Shown here: positions 12,700-12,739 of the stretch, one piece after another | Position numbering within the stretch: the first letter of the stretch is position 1 | How the letters are laid out: each line of letters opens with the position of its first letter | DNA from: an uncultured Eubacteriales bacterium | GTDB lineage: Bacteria; Bacillota; Clostridia; Tissierellales; Peptoniphilaceae | Assembly (NCBI GenBank): GCA_900540185.1 | Contig: UQFH01000020.1 | Coordinates: forward strand, 1 to 12,739 | Direction: 5' to 3' | Length of the DNA stretch: 12,739 nt | Translations under genes and position numbers: made by a program | The notes under the pieces: model-generated | Told to the model about the DNA's origin: nothing | Databases searched by the model: none | What the model saw: the letters and a program-made list of their open reading frames with translations, nothing else

Positions 12700-12739
12700 T
12701 TTGCGATAAACGGTTGATTTCGTGTTTTCGTCGTTGCGA

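Noticed and set aside
12700..12739. TTGCGA direct repeats and a CGTCGTTGCGA string at the right edge, faintly like words in the left repeat region
   Set aside because: Only 40 bases are visible and the shared words are too short; no alignment to the 278-bp unit could be made.

Overview
The window looks like the chromosome of a low-GC, Gram-positive anaerobe (Bacillota; Clostridia or Tissierellia-like is my best guess). The basis is AT-rich DNA, strong AGGAGG-type ribosome binding sites, TGnTATAAT promoters, short hairpin-plus-T-run terminators, a lipobox lipoprotein, an LtaS-type sulfatase and a MocR/PdxS vitamin B6 locus. This placement is inference; there is no rRNA or other marker gene. 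No mobile element, CRISPR array, tRNA or rRNA is visible.

Layout. (1) Bases 1-512 have no credible gene. They hold two ~93 % identical copies of a structured repeat offset by exactly 278 bp, the first cut by the window edge. Each copy carries several palindromes, a near-DnaA box and an AT-rich run, and a separate hairpin lies in the spacer. (2) 567-1238 is a monocistronic nucleosidase of the MTA/SAH family, with its own promoter and terminator. (3) 1336-4762 encodes two half-size ABC exporters whose genes are separated by one base, probably a heterodimer of unknown substrate. (4) 4817-7656 is a translationally coupled pair (ATGA overlap): a membrane-anchored protein with an FG-GAP-like repeat and a large DUF3160 lipoprotein, closed by a strong terminator. 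(5) 7809-8378 is a small putative lipoprotein of unknown function. (6) A bidirectional terminator separates it from pdxS, which is on the minus strand. pdxS is divergent from a MocR-type regulator, almost certainly PdxR; the ~127-bp region between them contains both promoters and two inverted repeats that are good operator candidates. pdxT is not next to pdxS. (7) 10897-12699 encodes a five-TM LtaS-like phosphoglycerol transferase.

Taken together, much of the window serves the cell envelope (exporter pair, DUF3160 and its partner, lipoprotein, LtaS-like enzyme), flanked by housekeeping cofactor and nucleoside metabolism. The parts least explained by known families are the 278-bp repeat region and the coupled FG-GAP/DUF3160 surface pair. 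Several starts were moved downstream of the longest ORF because a ribosome binding site, or even a promoter -35 box, occupies the apparent N-terminal extension.
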